From contig JAKSAX010000484.1 in the NCBI GenBank assembly GCA_022361395.1, positions 1-44,340 of the forward strand: a stretch of DNA of 44,340 nt, written 5' to 3'. The translations under genes were made by a program, and so were the position numbers. This DNA is from Desulfobacterales bacterium. Lineage in GTDB: Bacteria > Desulfobacterota > Desulfobacteria > Desulfobacterales > Desulfobacteraceae. Under the pieces are notes generated by a model. The model worked only from the letters and a program-made list of their open reading frames with translations. It was not told the DNA's origin and did no database searches. This document shows, in pieces, positions 29,142 through 36,147 of the stretch (position 1 is its first letter; the number at the start of each line of letters is the position of its first letter).

Positions 29142-29987
29142 ATGGAAAACCCCTATATGCCGTATCCGGTTCGCATTGATGATATTGAAATCGCTACGGA
29201 AGACAAGTCCCTTAAAACCTTTAAGTTTGTTTTTCTGAACGAAGGTGACGAGGAGAAGTTTGCCTACCAGGCCGGTCAGTTTGCAGAACTGTCCATCCCC
29301 GGTGTGGGTGAGATTCCCATAGGAATCGCCTCTTCCCCGGTGGAGAAGGGCTTTGTAAAATTTACGGTTTTCAGAACCGGTGTTGTTACAGCCCACCTTC
29401 ATAATATGAAGGTCGGTGATGTCATGGGAATCAGAGGGCCCCTGGGCAACTGGTACCCCTGGGATAAACTTGAAGGCAAGAACGTGGTCATTATCGGCGG
29501 CGGATTTGCATTCACCACCCTGCGCTCATCCATTATCTATATGCTGGATCCGGCCAACCGGTCCAAGTTTAAAAATATCGACGTGGTATACGGTGCCAGG
29601 TCTCCCGGTATGCTTCTTTACAGGGAAGAACTCTACGAGTGGGAACGCCGTGATGACATCAACATGCATATCACCGTTGACGGCACCGACGACCCGGACT
29701 GGAAATACCATACCGGCTTTGTACCCCAGATCGTGGAAGAAAATGCACCCAAGGCTGATGCCGACACCTATGCCATCATCTGCGGGCCGCCCATTATGAT
29801 CAAATTTACCCAGCCTGCACTGACCAAGCTCGGGTATAATTCCGAGCAAATCATCATGTCCCTTGAGAACAGGATGAAGTGCGGTATCGGTATGTGCGGC
29901 CGATGTAATATCGGTAAGGAACTGGTGTGTAAAGACGGGCCTGTCTTTACCCTTGAAGAGATCAACCAGACGCCGAAAGAGTACTAA
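29142..29987 (+). CDS. flxA: FAD/NAD(P)-binding oxidoreductase subunit, FlxA/AsrB-like
   Basis: Ferredoxin-NADP reductase-like (FAYQAGQFAELSIPGVGEIPIGIASSP, VVIIGGGFAFTTLRSSIIYML), C-terminal 2Fe-2S-type Cys motif MKCGIGMCGRCNIGKELVCKDGPVF. Confidence 0.88.
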   Translation: MENPYMPYPVRIDDIEIATEDKSLKTFKFVFLNEGDEEKFAYQAGQFAELSIPGVGEIPIGIASSPVEKGFVKFTVFRTGVVTAHLHNMKVGDVMGIRGPLGNWYPWDKLEGKNVVIIGGGFAFTTLRSSIIYMLDPANRSKFKNIDVVYGARSPGMLLYREELYEWERRDDINMHITVDGTDDPDWKYHTGFVPQIVEENAPKADADTYAIICGPPIMIKFTQPALTKLGYNSEQIIMSLENRMKCGIGMCGRCNIGKELVCKDGPVFTLEEINQTPKEY

Positions 29988-30040
29988 AAAACAGAGGTTC
30001 AGACGCACTGAATTTTTTGAAAACAAAGACTGATTCTTTG

Positions 30041-30069
30041 TTGACAAGTATACATTGCTGAGATATGTT
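30041..30069 (+). promoter_or_regulatory. Putative sigma70 promoter of dsrC
   Basis: TTGACA (30041-30046), 17-bp spacer, TATGTT (30064-30069). Confidence 0.5.
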
Positions 30070-30161
30070 TAGTTTTCAATTATCAAAGCGACTATTGAAG
30101 TGAAGACAGTACGTCTGAAATGATAAGCAAGAAAAAAACTTTTTTTAGGAGGAAATGGTAA

Positions 30162-30479
30162 ATGGCAACAGTAGAATTTAACGGAAAAACTTTTGAAATA
30201 GATGAAGACGGCTTCCTTCTTGATTACAATCTGTATTGTGACGAGTGGGTAGAATATGTAAAAGGCCAGGAAGGTATTGACGAGCTGAACGACGAGCACT
30301 GGCAGCTGATCAAAGTTCTCCAGGACTACTATGAGAAAAACGGTATTGCTCCCATGGTACGTGTTCTGTCCAAGCTGACCAAGTTCAAACTGAAACACAT
30401 CTACGAGCTGTTCCCCTCAGGACCTGGTAAAGGTGCCTGTAAAATGGCCGGTCTTCCCAAACCGACCGGTTGTGTATAG
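30162..30479 (+). CDS. dsrC: DsrC/TusE-family sulfur carrier protein with both C-terminal cysteines
   Basis: MATVEFNGKTFEIDEDGFLLDYNLYCDEWVEYVKGQEGIDELNDEHWQLIKVLQDYYEKNGIAPMVRVLSK...LFPSGPGKGACKMAGLPKPTGCV; strong AGGAGG RBS. Confidence 0.96.
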   Translation: MATVEFNGKTFEIDEDGFLLDYNLYCDEWVEYVKGQEGIDELNDEHWQLIKVLQDYYEKNGIAPMVRVLSKLTKFKLKHIYELFPSGPGKGACKMAGLPKPTGCV

Positions 30480-30513
30480 TAAAACTGCTCTTTAGTTTTT
30501 CTGTTTAGTTTAT

Positions 30514-30547
30514 AAAGGCCCTGTTTGCAAAAACAGGGCCTTTATTG
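30514..30547 (+). terminator. Rho-independent terminator after dsrC
   Basis: AAAGGCCCTGTTT-GCAA-AAACAGGGCCTTT followed by ATT; perfect 13-bp stem. Confidence 0.9.
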
Positions 30548-30598
30548 TCTCTGCGAAACAGTCCATGTATCCTATGAGTTTTATCTAAGGAGTTATAG

Positions 30599-31048
30599 TT
30601 GATCGACGACACCAATAAAAAGATTCTAAACAGTATTCAGGTTGATTTTCCCATCCATCCCAGACCCTATAAAATCATTGCCGAACGCTTGGGTCTGACC
30701 GAAGACGATCTCATAGAGCGCATCACCGCAATGAAAGACGAGTATCTCATCCGCAGGATCGGGGGGAACTTCAGCCCGGACCGCCTCGGATATCACTCCA
30801 CGCTCTGCGCCGCCCAGGTGGATGAAGAGAAAATAGAGCGCTTTAAAGAGGTTGTGAATGCCTTTCCCGGGGTCACCCACAATTACCGCAGGGATCATAA
30901 ATTCAACATCTGGTTTACCTTTATCGCCCCTTCGGTTGAGATCATTGAAAAAAACCTTTCAACCATTGCTGAAAAAACCGGGGTGACCACCATTTTGAAC
31001 CTGCCAGCAACCCATGTTTTTAAAATTTCAGCGAATTTCAAGGTATGA
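30599..31048 (+). CDS. Siroheme decarboxylase subunit-like (AhbA/AhbB/NirDLGH, Lrp/AsnC-like fold)
   Basis: Two-half Lrp/AsnC-like protein with Ahb/Nir-type signatures (RIGGNFSPDRLGYHSTLCAAQV, FPGVTHNYRRDHKFNIWFT); TTG start. Confidence 0.82.
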   Translation: MIDDTNKKILNSIQVDFPIHPRPYKIIAERLGLTEDDLIERITAMKDEYLIRRIGGNFSPDRLGYHSTLCAAQVDEEKIERFKEVVNAFPGVTHNYRRDHKFNIWFTFIAPSVEIIEKNLSTIAEKTGVTTILNLPATHVFKISANFKV

Positions 31049-31854
31049 CGATCCTCAGGGCGGCACTGGTCATTCAACACTGCCCTGCGGGTAATTTCGA
31101 CACTAACCTGGCCCGGACCCTGGCCGCAGTATCCCGGGCTGCCGCCCGCAAGGCCGACGTTGTCGTCTTTCCTGAAATGAATCTAACAGGTTATGTCACA
31201 GGAGAGAAGATCGGTTCTGTTGCCTGTCCTGTGGAATCCCGATGGATACAAAAGCTTCAGCAGGAATCCGACAGGCACAATCTCATCATTCTAACAGGAC
31301 TGGTAGAGCAGGAAACAGAGAGCCGTCTCTTTGCGACGCATCTGATTATACGGCCCGGTCTTTCCCCTGCTTACTATCGGAAACTTCATCTGTCGCCATT
31401 TGAAGCCCGTTATTTTACACCGGGGGACAGGGTTAGGGTCTTTGAGGGAAAAGGGGTTAATTTTGGTATTCAGCTCTGTTATGATGCCCATTTCCCTGAA
31501 TTGTCCACCTCAATGGCGTTGAAGAAAGCAGATATCATATTTATTCCCCATGCATCGCCGCGAGGCACTTCCGATGAAAAATTCACCTCCTGGATGCGCC
31601 ATCTGACTGCCAGGGCTTTTGATAACGGGGTTTTTGTGGTTGCTGTTAATCAGACCGGTGAAAACGGAGACGGACTGTCATTTCCCGGTGTGGCACTGGC
31701 CATCGGACCTGACGGCCATCTGGTATCAAAAAATACGGGAAATATTGAGACCATTCATATGGTGGAGATGGATATGGATGCCCTGGACCGGGTCAGATCC
31801 CATAAAATGCGGTATTTCCTTCCAAACCGCCGTGCAAACCTTGTTGATGAATAA
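31045..31854 (+). CDS. Carbon-nitrogen hydrolase (nitrilase superfamily)
   Basis: Glu-Lys-Cys triad contexts: VFPEMNLTGYV, YYRKLHLSPFE, GIQLCYDAHFPE; ATGA overlap with upstream gene. Confidence 0.88.
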   Translation: MTILRAALVIQHCPAGNFDTNLARTLAAVSRAAARKADVVVFPEMNLTGYVTGEKIGSVACPVESRWIQKLQQESDRHNLIILTGLVEQETESRLFATHLIIRPGLSPAYYRKLHLSPFEARYFTPGDRVRVFEGKGVNFGIQLCYDAHFPELSTSMALKKADIIFIPHASPRGTSDEKFTSWMRHLTARAFDNGVFVVAVNQTGENGDGLSFPGVALAIGPDGHLVSKNTGNIETIHMVEMDMDALDRVRSHKMRYFLPNRRANLVDE

Positions 31855-31890
31855 GGCCCTTACCCCGGCATTTCCCCTGTTCCCGCCATC

Positions 31891-32697
31891 TTATTGCTTG
31901 ATCAATGATCTCCGGTTCTGGATATAGGCATTACGGATGGCAACGTAAGGATCCAGTGAAGCGTCCTTCAATGCTTCATAATCACCGATCCTGAAAGAGG
32001 TCCTGTTGGTTTTATCAAGCGCCCAGAGTCCCCATGAAAGTTCCCAGGGCTCCACATAGTTAACCGGTGTGATAAACCAGTCCCCTGCCCTGCCCACGGC
32101 ATCCCTAAGGGTTGACGGACCCAGAACCGGTAGAACCAGGTAGAATCCGTCACCAATGTTATAGGACCCGAGCGTCTGCCCCAGGTCCTCGTCGTAAAGT
32201 TGGATATCCATATGCTTCTGGGCAAAGTTGTTAAATCCCAGTATACCGATGGTTGAATTGACGAAAAAGGCTGAAAACTCGTTTGCAGCGCCTTCGGCCT
32301 TGCCCTGAAGAATATTGTTTACAAACCGGACCGGAAAGAGAAGATTGTGAAAGAAATTGCTGATACCGCTTCTCACAGGTGTGGGAACAACAAATTTATA
32401 CCCTTGGGCAATGGGTTTCAGTCCGTAAAAATAGAGATAGTCGTTAACCGTATACATGGCATAGTTGAAATAATATAGGGGGTCTGCCACCATCTGGGAA
32501 TCTTCGGCTTGAGTATCATATTCATCAAACAGGTCATCACCCAGATCGTATTCGTCTGTCTGAAGTTCTTCTTCTGCCTGGGCCAGGAGGAATATATCCT
32601 GGTTGAAATCTCCCTTCCAGTCATCTTCTGCCGATACATAGCCGGTTGCAATAGAGAATATTATAATGCAGAGCAATAGAGCCGGGATCTTTTTCAT
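31891..32697 (-). CDS. mlaA: MlaA/VacJ-family phospholipid transport protein
   Basis: DPLYYFNYAMYTVNDYLYFYGLKPIAQGYKFVVPTPVRSGISNFFHNLLFPVRFVNNILQGK, YDEDLGQTLGSYNIGDGFYLVLPVLGPSTLRDAVG. Confidence 0.95.
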   Translation of the reverse strand: MKKIPALLLCIIIFSIATGYVSAEDDWKGDFNQDIFLLAQAEEELQTDEYDLGDDLFDEYDTQAEDSQMVADPLYYFNYAMYTVNDYLYFYGLKPIAQGYKFVVPTPVRSGISNFFHNLLFPVRFVNNILQGKAEGAANEFSAFFVNSTIGILGFNNFAQKHMDIQLYDEDLGQTLGSYNIGDGFYLVLPVLGPSTLRDAVGRAGDWFITPVNYVEPWELSWGLWALDKTNRTSFRIGDYEALKDASLDPYVAIRNAYIQNRRSLIKQ

Positions 32698-33329
32698 TGG
32701 TCAACCTTTTCCCTTAATTGTGTAATGATATCCTCCGGGGTCTGCGATACCTTTTGCCGGTACTGCTCCCTGTAGTTGGCAGCCATTGACACGCCTTCGA
32801 TTTTTATATCGTAAATTTTCCACTCCGATGAATCACGCTGGATCATCCTGTATACAATGGGGACGTGAAGATCCCCTTTTACCAGTTCGGTTGAAATATC
32901 AATTCTGAATATGTTTTTCTTTGGCTTTAAGGAACGGGTATCCAGGTAAAGGATACTCACATTCTGTACGTCCTGGCCTGCTAATTTGGGAAAATAGGTT
33001 TTTGAAATCAGTTTTGAAAAATAATGTATGAATTCCTCACGCTGCCTGGTGGTAAACGATCTGTACTTTGGCCCCAGGGCAAGCATGGAAAAGGTGTTAA
33101 AGTCAAAAATCTCAAGTCCTTTATCATACAATGTCTGTTCCTGAACTGCCGGGTCAGCTATCAGGTCCGGATCCTTCACTATTTCCAGAACTTCTTCCAC
33201 ACGGAGTTTAAGATGGGACTCAGCCTGGCCTGCCTTCTCTTTTGCCATATCGTCGACACTGGCTAAGGCAGCATTAGGTACAAGCAGGAGGCACCAGCAG
33301 ATTAACAGGTATTTTTTTACGGATTTCAT
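32694..33329 (-). CDS. mlaC: MlaC-family phospholipid-binding protein (Ttg2D/MlaC)
   Basis: Signal peptide, FDFNTFSMLALGPKYRSFTTRQREEFIHYFSKLISKTY, DVQNVSILYLDTRS; operon position. Confidence 0.92.
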   Translation of the reverse strand: MKSVKKYLLICWCLLLVPNAALASVDDMAKEKAGQAESHLKLRVEEVLEIVKDPDLIADPAVQEQTLYDKGLEIFDFNTFSMLALGPKYRSFTTRQREEFIHYFSKLISKTYFPKLAGQDVQNVSILYLDTRSLKPKKNIFRIDISTELVKGDLHVPIVYRMIQRDSSEWKIYDIKIEGVSMAANYREQYRQKVSQTPEDIITQLREKVDQ

Positions 33330-33344
33330 CTTCTGTCCAGGGGG

Positions 33345-33797
33345 TTATGGGTTTTCATCACTGAAAATAAATTTTCTGATCAGGGATTCAATATCAAGAG
33401 AGGCTTCGGTATTATAGACTTCATCTCCGTCCTCGAGCATGATATCTCCTCCGCCCGGTAAGATAGCAATATATTTTTCGCCTATTATACCAGAAGTTTT
33501 CACCGAGGCAATACTATCCTCGGAGATTTCTATGGTATTGTTTATTTTAAAAACCACTTTTGCCACCAGGCGCTCCGTGTCAATTGAGATTTCAGATACA
33601 TTCCCGATCTCAACACCTGCCATTTCCACCCTGGCGCCGGCTTTAAGGCCGCTGGCAGAAGAAAAGTACCCGTGAACGGCATACTGGTCCCCCGGAAATA
33701 TGCTGAACTGCCCGATTACCAATACCAGATATCCGATACAGAAGAATCCGACGAGAACAAATAGGCCGACATAAAGTTCAATATTTTTTTTCTTCAT
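33345..33797 (-). CDS. mlaD: MlaD-family MCE-domain protein
   Basis: MKKKNIELYVGLFVLVGFFCIGYLVLVIG TM anchor, MCE domain (YAVHGYFSSASGLKAGARVEMAGVEIGNVSEI...SGIIGEKYIAILPGG); start moved to 33797. Confidence 0.94.
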   Translation of the reverse strand: MKKKNIELYVGLFVLVGFFCIGYLVLVIGQFSIFPGDQYAVHGYFSSASGLKAGARVEMAGVEIGNVSEISIDTERLVAKVVFKINNTIEISEDSIASVKTSGIIGEKYIAILPGGGDIMLEDGDEVYNTEASLDIESLIRKFIFSDENP

Positions 33798-33840
33798 AAA
33801 CCCGTCCCTCAGTTGTTTGGCCGGAGCTGTCCGGCACTCT

Positions 33841-34581
33841 CTAACTCTCTTTTCCCCGGATAAAGGCATCAATGGTTGCATTATGTGAATGGAGTATCTC
33901 TTCCGTGGTGCCTTCAAAGATTATTTTTCCATTGTCCAGCATGGCGATGTGCTGGGTGATTTCGAAAATTTCAGGGATATCATGACTGACAATGACCGCC
34001 GTGAATCCGAACTGTCTCTGGTATTCGGCAATCATATTATGGATATTATTTCTGCGGACCGGATCAAGCCCTGTGGTCGGCTCGTCAAAAAGGACCGCTT
34101 TGGGGTCTGTGACCAGGGCACGTGCAAGGGCAACCCTTTTGCGCATGCCCCCGGACAGTTGTGACGGATATTTTTTTTCTGTTCCTTCCAGCCCGAGCAC
34201 CTGCATTTTTTCGTTTACCTTTTCAGGAATATCCGGCCCGGGTTCAGGTCGCTTCTCGGTGAGCGGCAGGGCGATGTTTTCATAGACATTCAAAAAATCA
34301 AACAGGGCGTTGTCCTGGAACATATATGAGATTTCCTTGTGAAATCCCTGCCGGTTTTTTTTACTCATATCACCCAGGGACTCTCCTTTGATCAACAGGT
34401 CTCCTGAGTCCTGGGTGAGCAGGCCGATAATGTGCTTGAGCAACACTGATTTCCCTGTGCCGCTTTTTCCGATTACAGCGGTAATCTCTCCCTGGTGGAT
34501 GGAGAGGTTGACCCCTTTCAGCACCGGGTTCCGGTCAAAGCTTTTGTAGAGGTCAATGAGCTGAATAAAGGGGTGGGACAT
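33841..34581 (-). CDS. mlaF: MlaF ABC transporter ATP-binding protein
   Basis: Walker A GKSGTGKSVLLKH, LSGGMRKRVALARALVTDPKAVLFDEPTTGLDP. Confidence 0.95.
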   Translation of the reverse strand: MSHPFIQLIDLYKSFDRNPVLKGVNLSIHQGEITAVIGKSGTGKSVLLKHIIGLLTQDSGDLLIKGESLGDMSKKNRQGFHKEISYMFQDNALFDFLNVYENIALPLTEKRPEPGPDIPEKVNEKMQVLGLEGTEKKYPSQLSGGMRKRVALARALVTDPKAVLFDEPTTGLDPVRRNNIHNMIAEYQRQFGFTAVIVSHDIPEIFEITQHIAMLDNGKIIFEGTTEEILHSHNATIDAFIRGKES

Positions 34582-34584
34582 GGG

Positions 34585-35376
34585 CTACACCAGAATAAAG
34601 GTAATAATATAATCTGCGATCAATATCATGATGCAGGAGTTGACAACCGCATTGGTTGTGGCAAGGGAAACCCCTTTGGCGCCCTGCCCCTTTTCTTTGC
34701 CGATATGGGCAAAAAAACCCCTGAAACAGCAGATCGTGGTAACGATGACAGAGAAGACTAAGGCCTTGGTGAACCCGCCGTTTACATCAGCCATGGTGAT
34801 ACTTGAAATCACCTTGTCCAGATAAACCGAAGGGCTGATACCCAGCATGAGTGAACCTGTCAGGTAACCGCCGAATATTCCCACCATATCAAATAAGGCT
34901 GTCAGGAGCGGATAACTGATCAGGGCAGCCACCAGACGGGGAGAAAAGGTAAACCGTACAGGGTGGATACCCATGGTCTCCAAGGCATCTATCTGTTCTG
35001 ACATTCTCATGACGCCGATTTCAGCCGCCATGGCTGACCCGGCCCGGGCCGCGATCATAATGGCGGAAAGCACCGGACCCAGTTCCCTTATCATGGTCAT
35101 GGCAACGGCAGAGCCCAGCGCCGCCTCTGAGCCGAACCTGACCAGGGTATGATATCCCTGGAGCCCCAGGACCATACCCGTGAATAATCCGGTCAGGGCA
35201 ATGACAAACATTGACTTTGCCCCGATAAACCATACCTGTTCCAGAATTTTTGAGAACTGGAAGGGAGGGGTAAGTATCTGTACAACGCCTGAGGCCAGAA
35301 AAATGGCAAGCCGTCCCGCAGATTCCGTCTTATATATTGCGCTTGCCCCGATTATTTCCAACTGATGTCTGAACAT
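34585..35376 (-). CDS. mlaE: MlaE-family ABC transporter permease
   Basis: ALTGLFTGMVLGLQGYHTLVRFGSEAALGSAVAMTMIRELGPVLSAIMIAARAGSAMAAEIGVMRMSEQIDALETMGIHPVRF. Confidence 0.96.
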   Translation of the reverse strand: MFRHQLEIIGASAIYKTESAGRLAIFLASGVVQILTPPFQFSKILEQVWFIGAKSMFVIALTGLFTGMVLGLQGYHTLVRFGSEAALGSAVAMTMIRELGPVLSAIMIAARAGSAMAAEIGVMRMSEQIDALETMGIHPVRFTFSPRLVAALISYPLLTALFDMVGIFGGYLTGSLMLGISPSVYLDKVISSITMADVNGGFTKALVFSVIVTTICCFRGFFAHIGKEKGQGAKGVSLATTNAVVNSCIMILIADYIITFILV

Positions 35377-35429
35377 ACAGGGCTTATATAAAGTTTAACC
35401 TGAAATTACAAGTAGGGATAATGTGTGAA

Positions 35430-35458
35430 ATCGTAGGGAATGGGAAGAAATTTGTAAA
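35430..35458 (-). promoter_or_regulatory. Putative promoter of the mla operon
   Basis: Minus strand TTTACA (35458-35453), 17-bp spacer, TACGAT (35435-35430). Confidence 0.4.
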
Positions 35459-35478
35459 AAAGTGTGAAAGAAATTGAC

Positions 35479-35501
35479 ACGTATGGAAAAATCAAATACG
35501 T
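35479..35501. promoter_or_regulatory. Palindromic site upstream of the RHH-like gene
   Basis: ACGTAT (35479-35484)-N11-ATACGT (35496-35501), perfect inverted repeat overlapping a TTGACA (35474-35479). Confidence 0.4.
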
Positions 35502-35603
35502 ACTAAGAACACCTGCACGGATGATTACCACCCACCCGGATCAAATCACCTAATCTTAGATGGCAGCGGCAGGTGACTACCATTAAACCACAGGGAGGCC
35601 GAT

Positions 35604-36077
35604 ATGGCCCAGAAAATTACCCTGAGCATACCGGATATGCTCCATGAAAAAGTGAAAGAGTGGCGCAGTTCATTTAATTTTTCAAAAATGTTCCAGGAGG
35701 CGCTTACAGAGGCTATCCAAAAGAAGGAAGAGCTGCAGAAAAGGTTTTCCGAAGAGTTTGATATGCCGGATATTGTCAAACGGCTGCGCCAGGAAAAGAT
35801 GGCCTGGGAGAACAACTACTATAAGGCCGGAAAAAACCAGGGCATCCGCTGGGGCCGCTCTGCCCGCTATGAAGATCTGTTATACGTGCTCCATTATGAG
35901 GATACGTATAAACTTATCGGACACCCCGATTATAAATCCTATTTTCAGGAAATCTATGAAGCCCATGAGCTTGGGAAATACTCCTCAGAAGGCGGTGTTG
36001 ATCATGAACGCAAGTTTATGGACGGCTGGTTTGACGGTGTGAATTCCTTCTGGAATGAAGTCAAGGAACAGATTTAA
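35604..36077 (+). CDS. Hypothetical protein with ribbon-helix-helix-like N-terminus
   Basis: MAQKITLSIPDMLHEKVKEWRSSFNFSKMFQEALTEAIQKKEEL resembles RHH/CopG N-termini; good RBS AGGGAGG; C-terminal part unassigned. Confidence 0.7.
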   Translation: MAQKITLSIPDMLHEKVKEWRSSFNFSKMFQEALTEAIQKKEELQKRFSEEFDMPDIVKRLRQEKMAWENNYYKAGKNQGIRWGRSARYEDLLYVLHYEDTYKLIGHPDYKSYFQEIYEAHELGKYSSEGGVDHERKFMDGWFDGVNSFWNEVKEQI

Positions 36078-36147
36078 AATAATTCATCAGGCCGGCGATC
36101 AGAAAAAATCAAAGACCGGAAATAAGGTCATATCCAGGGAGTGACAG

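Noticed and set aside
35604-36077. Toxin-antitoxin antitoxin interpretation of the RHH-like protein
   Set aside because: No small toxin-like ORF adjacent; the neighbour is a 1412-aa enzyme.
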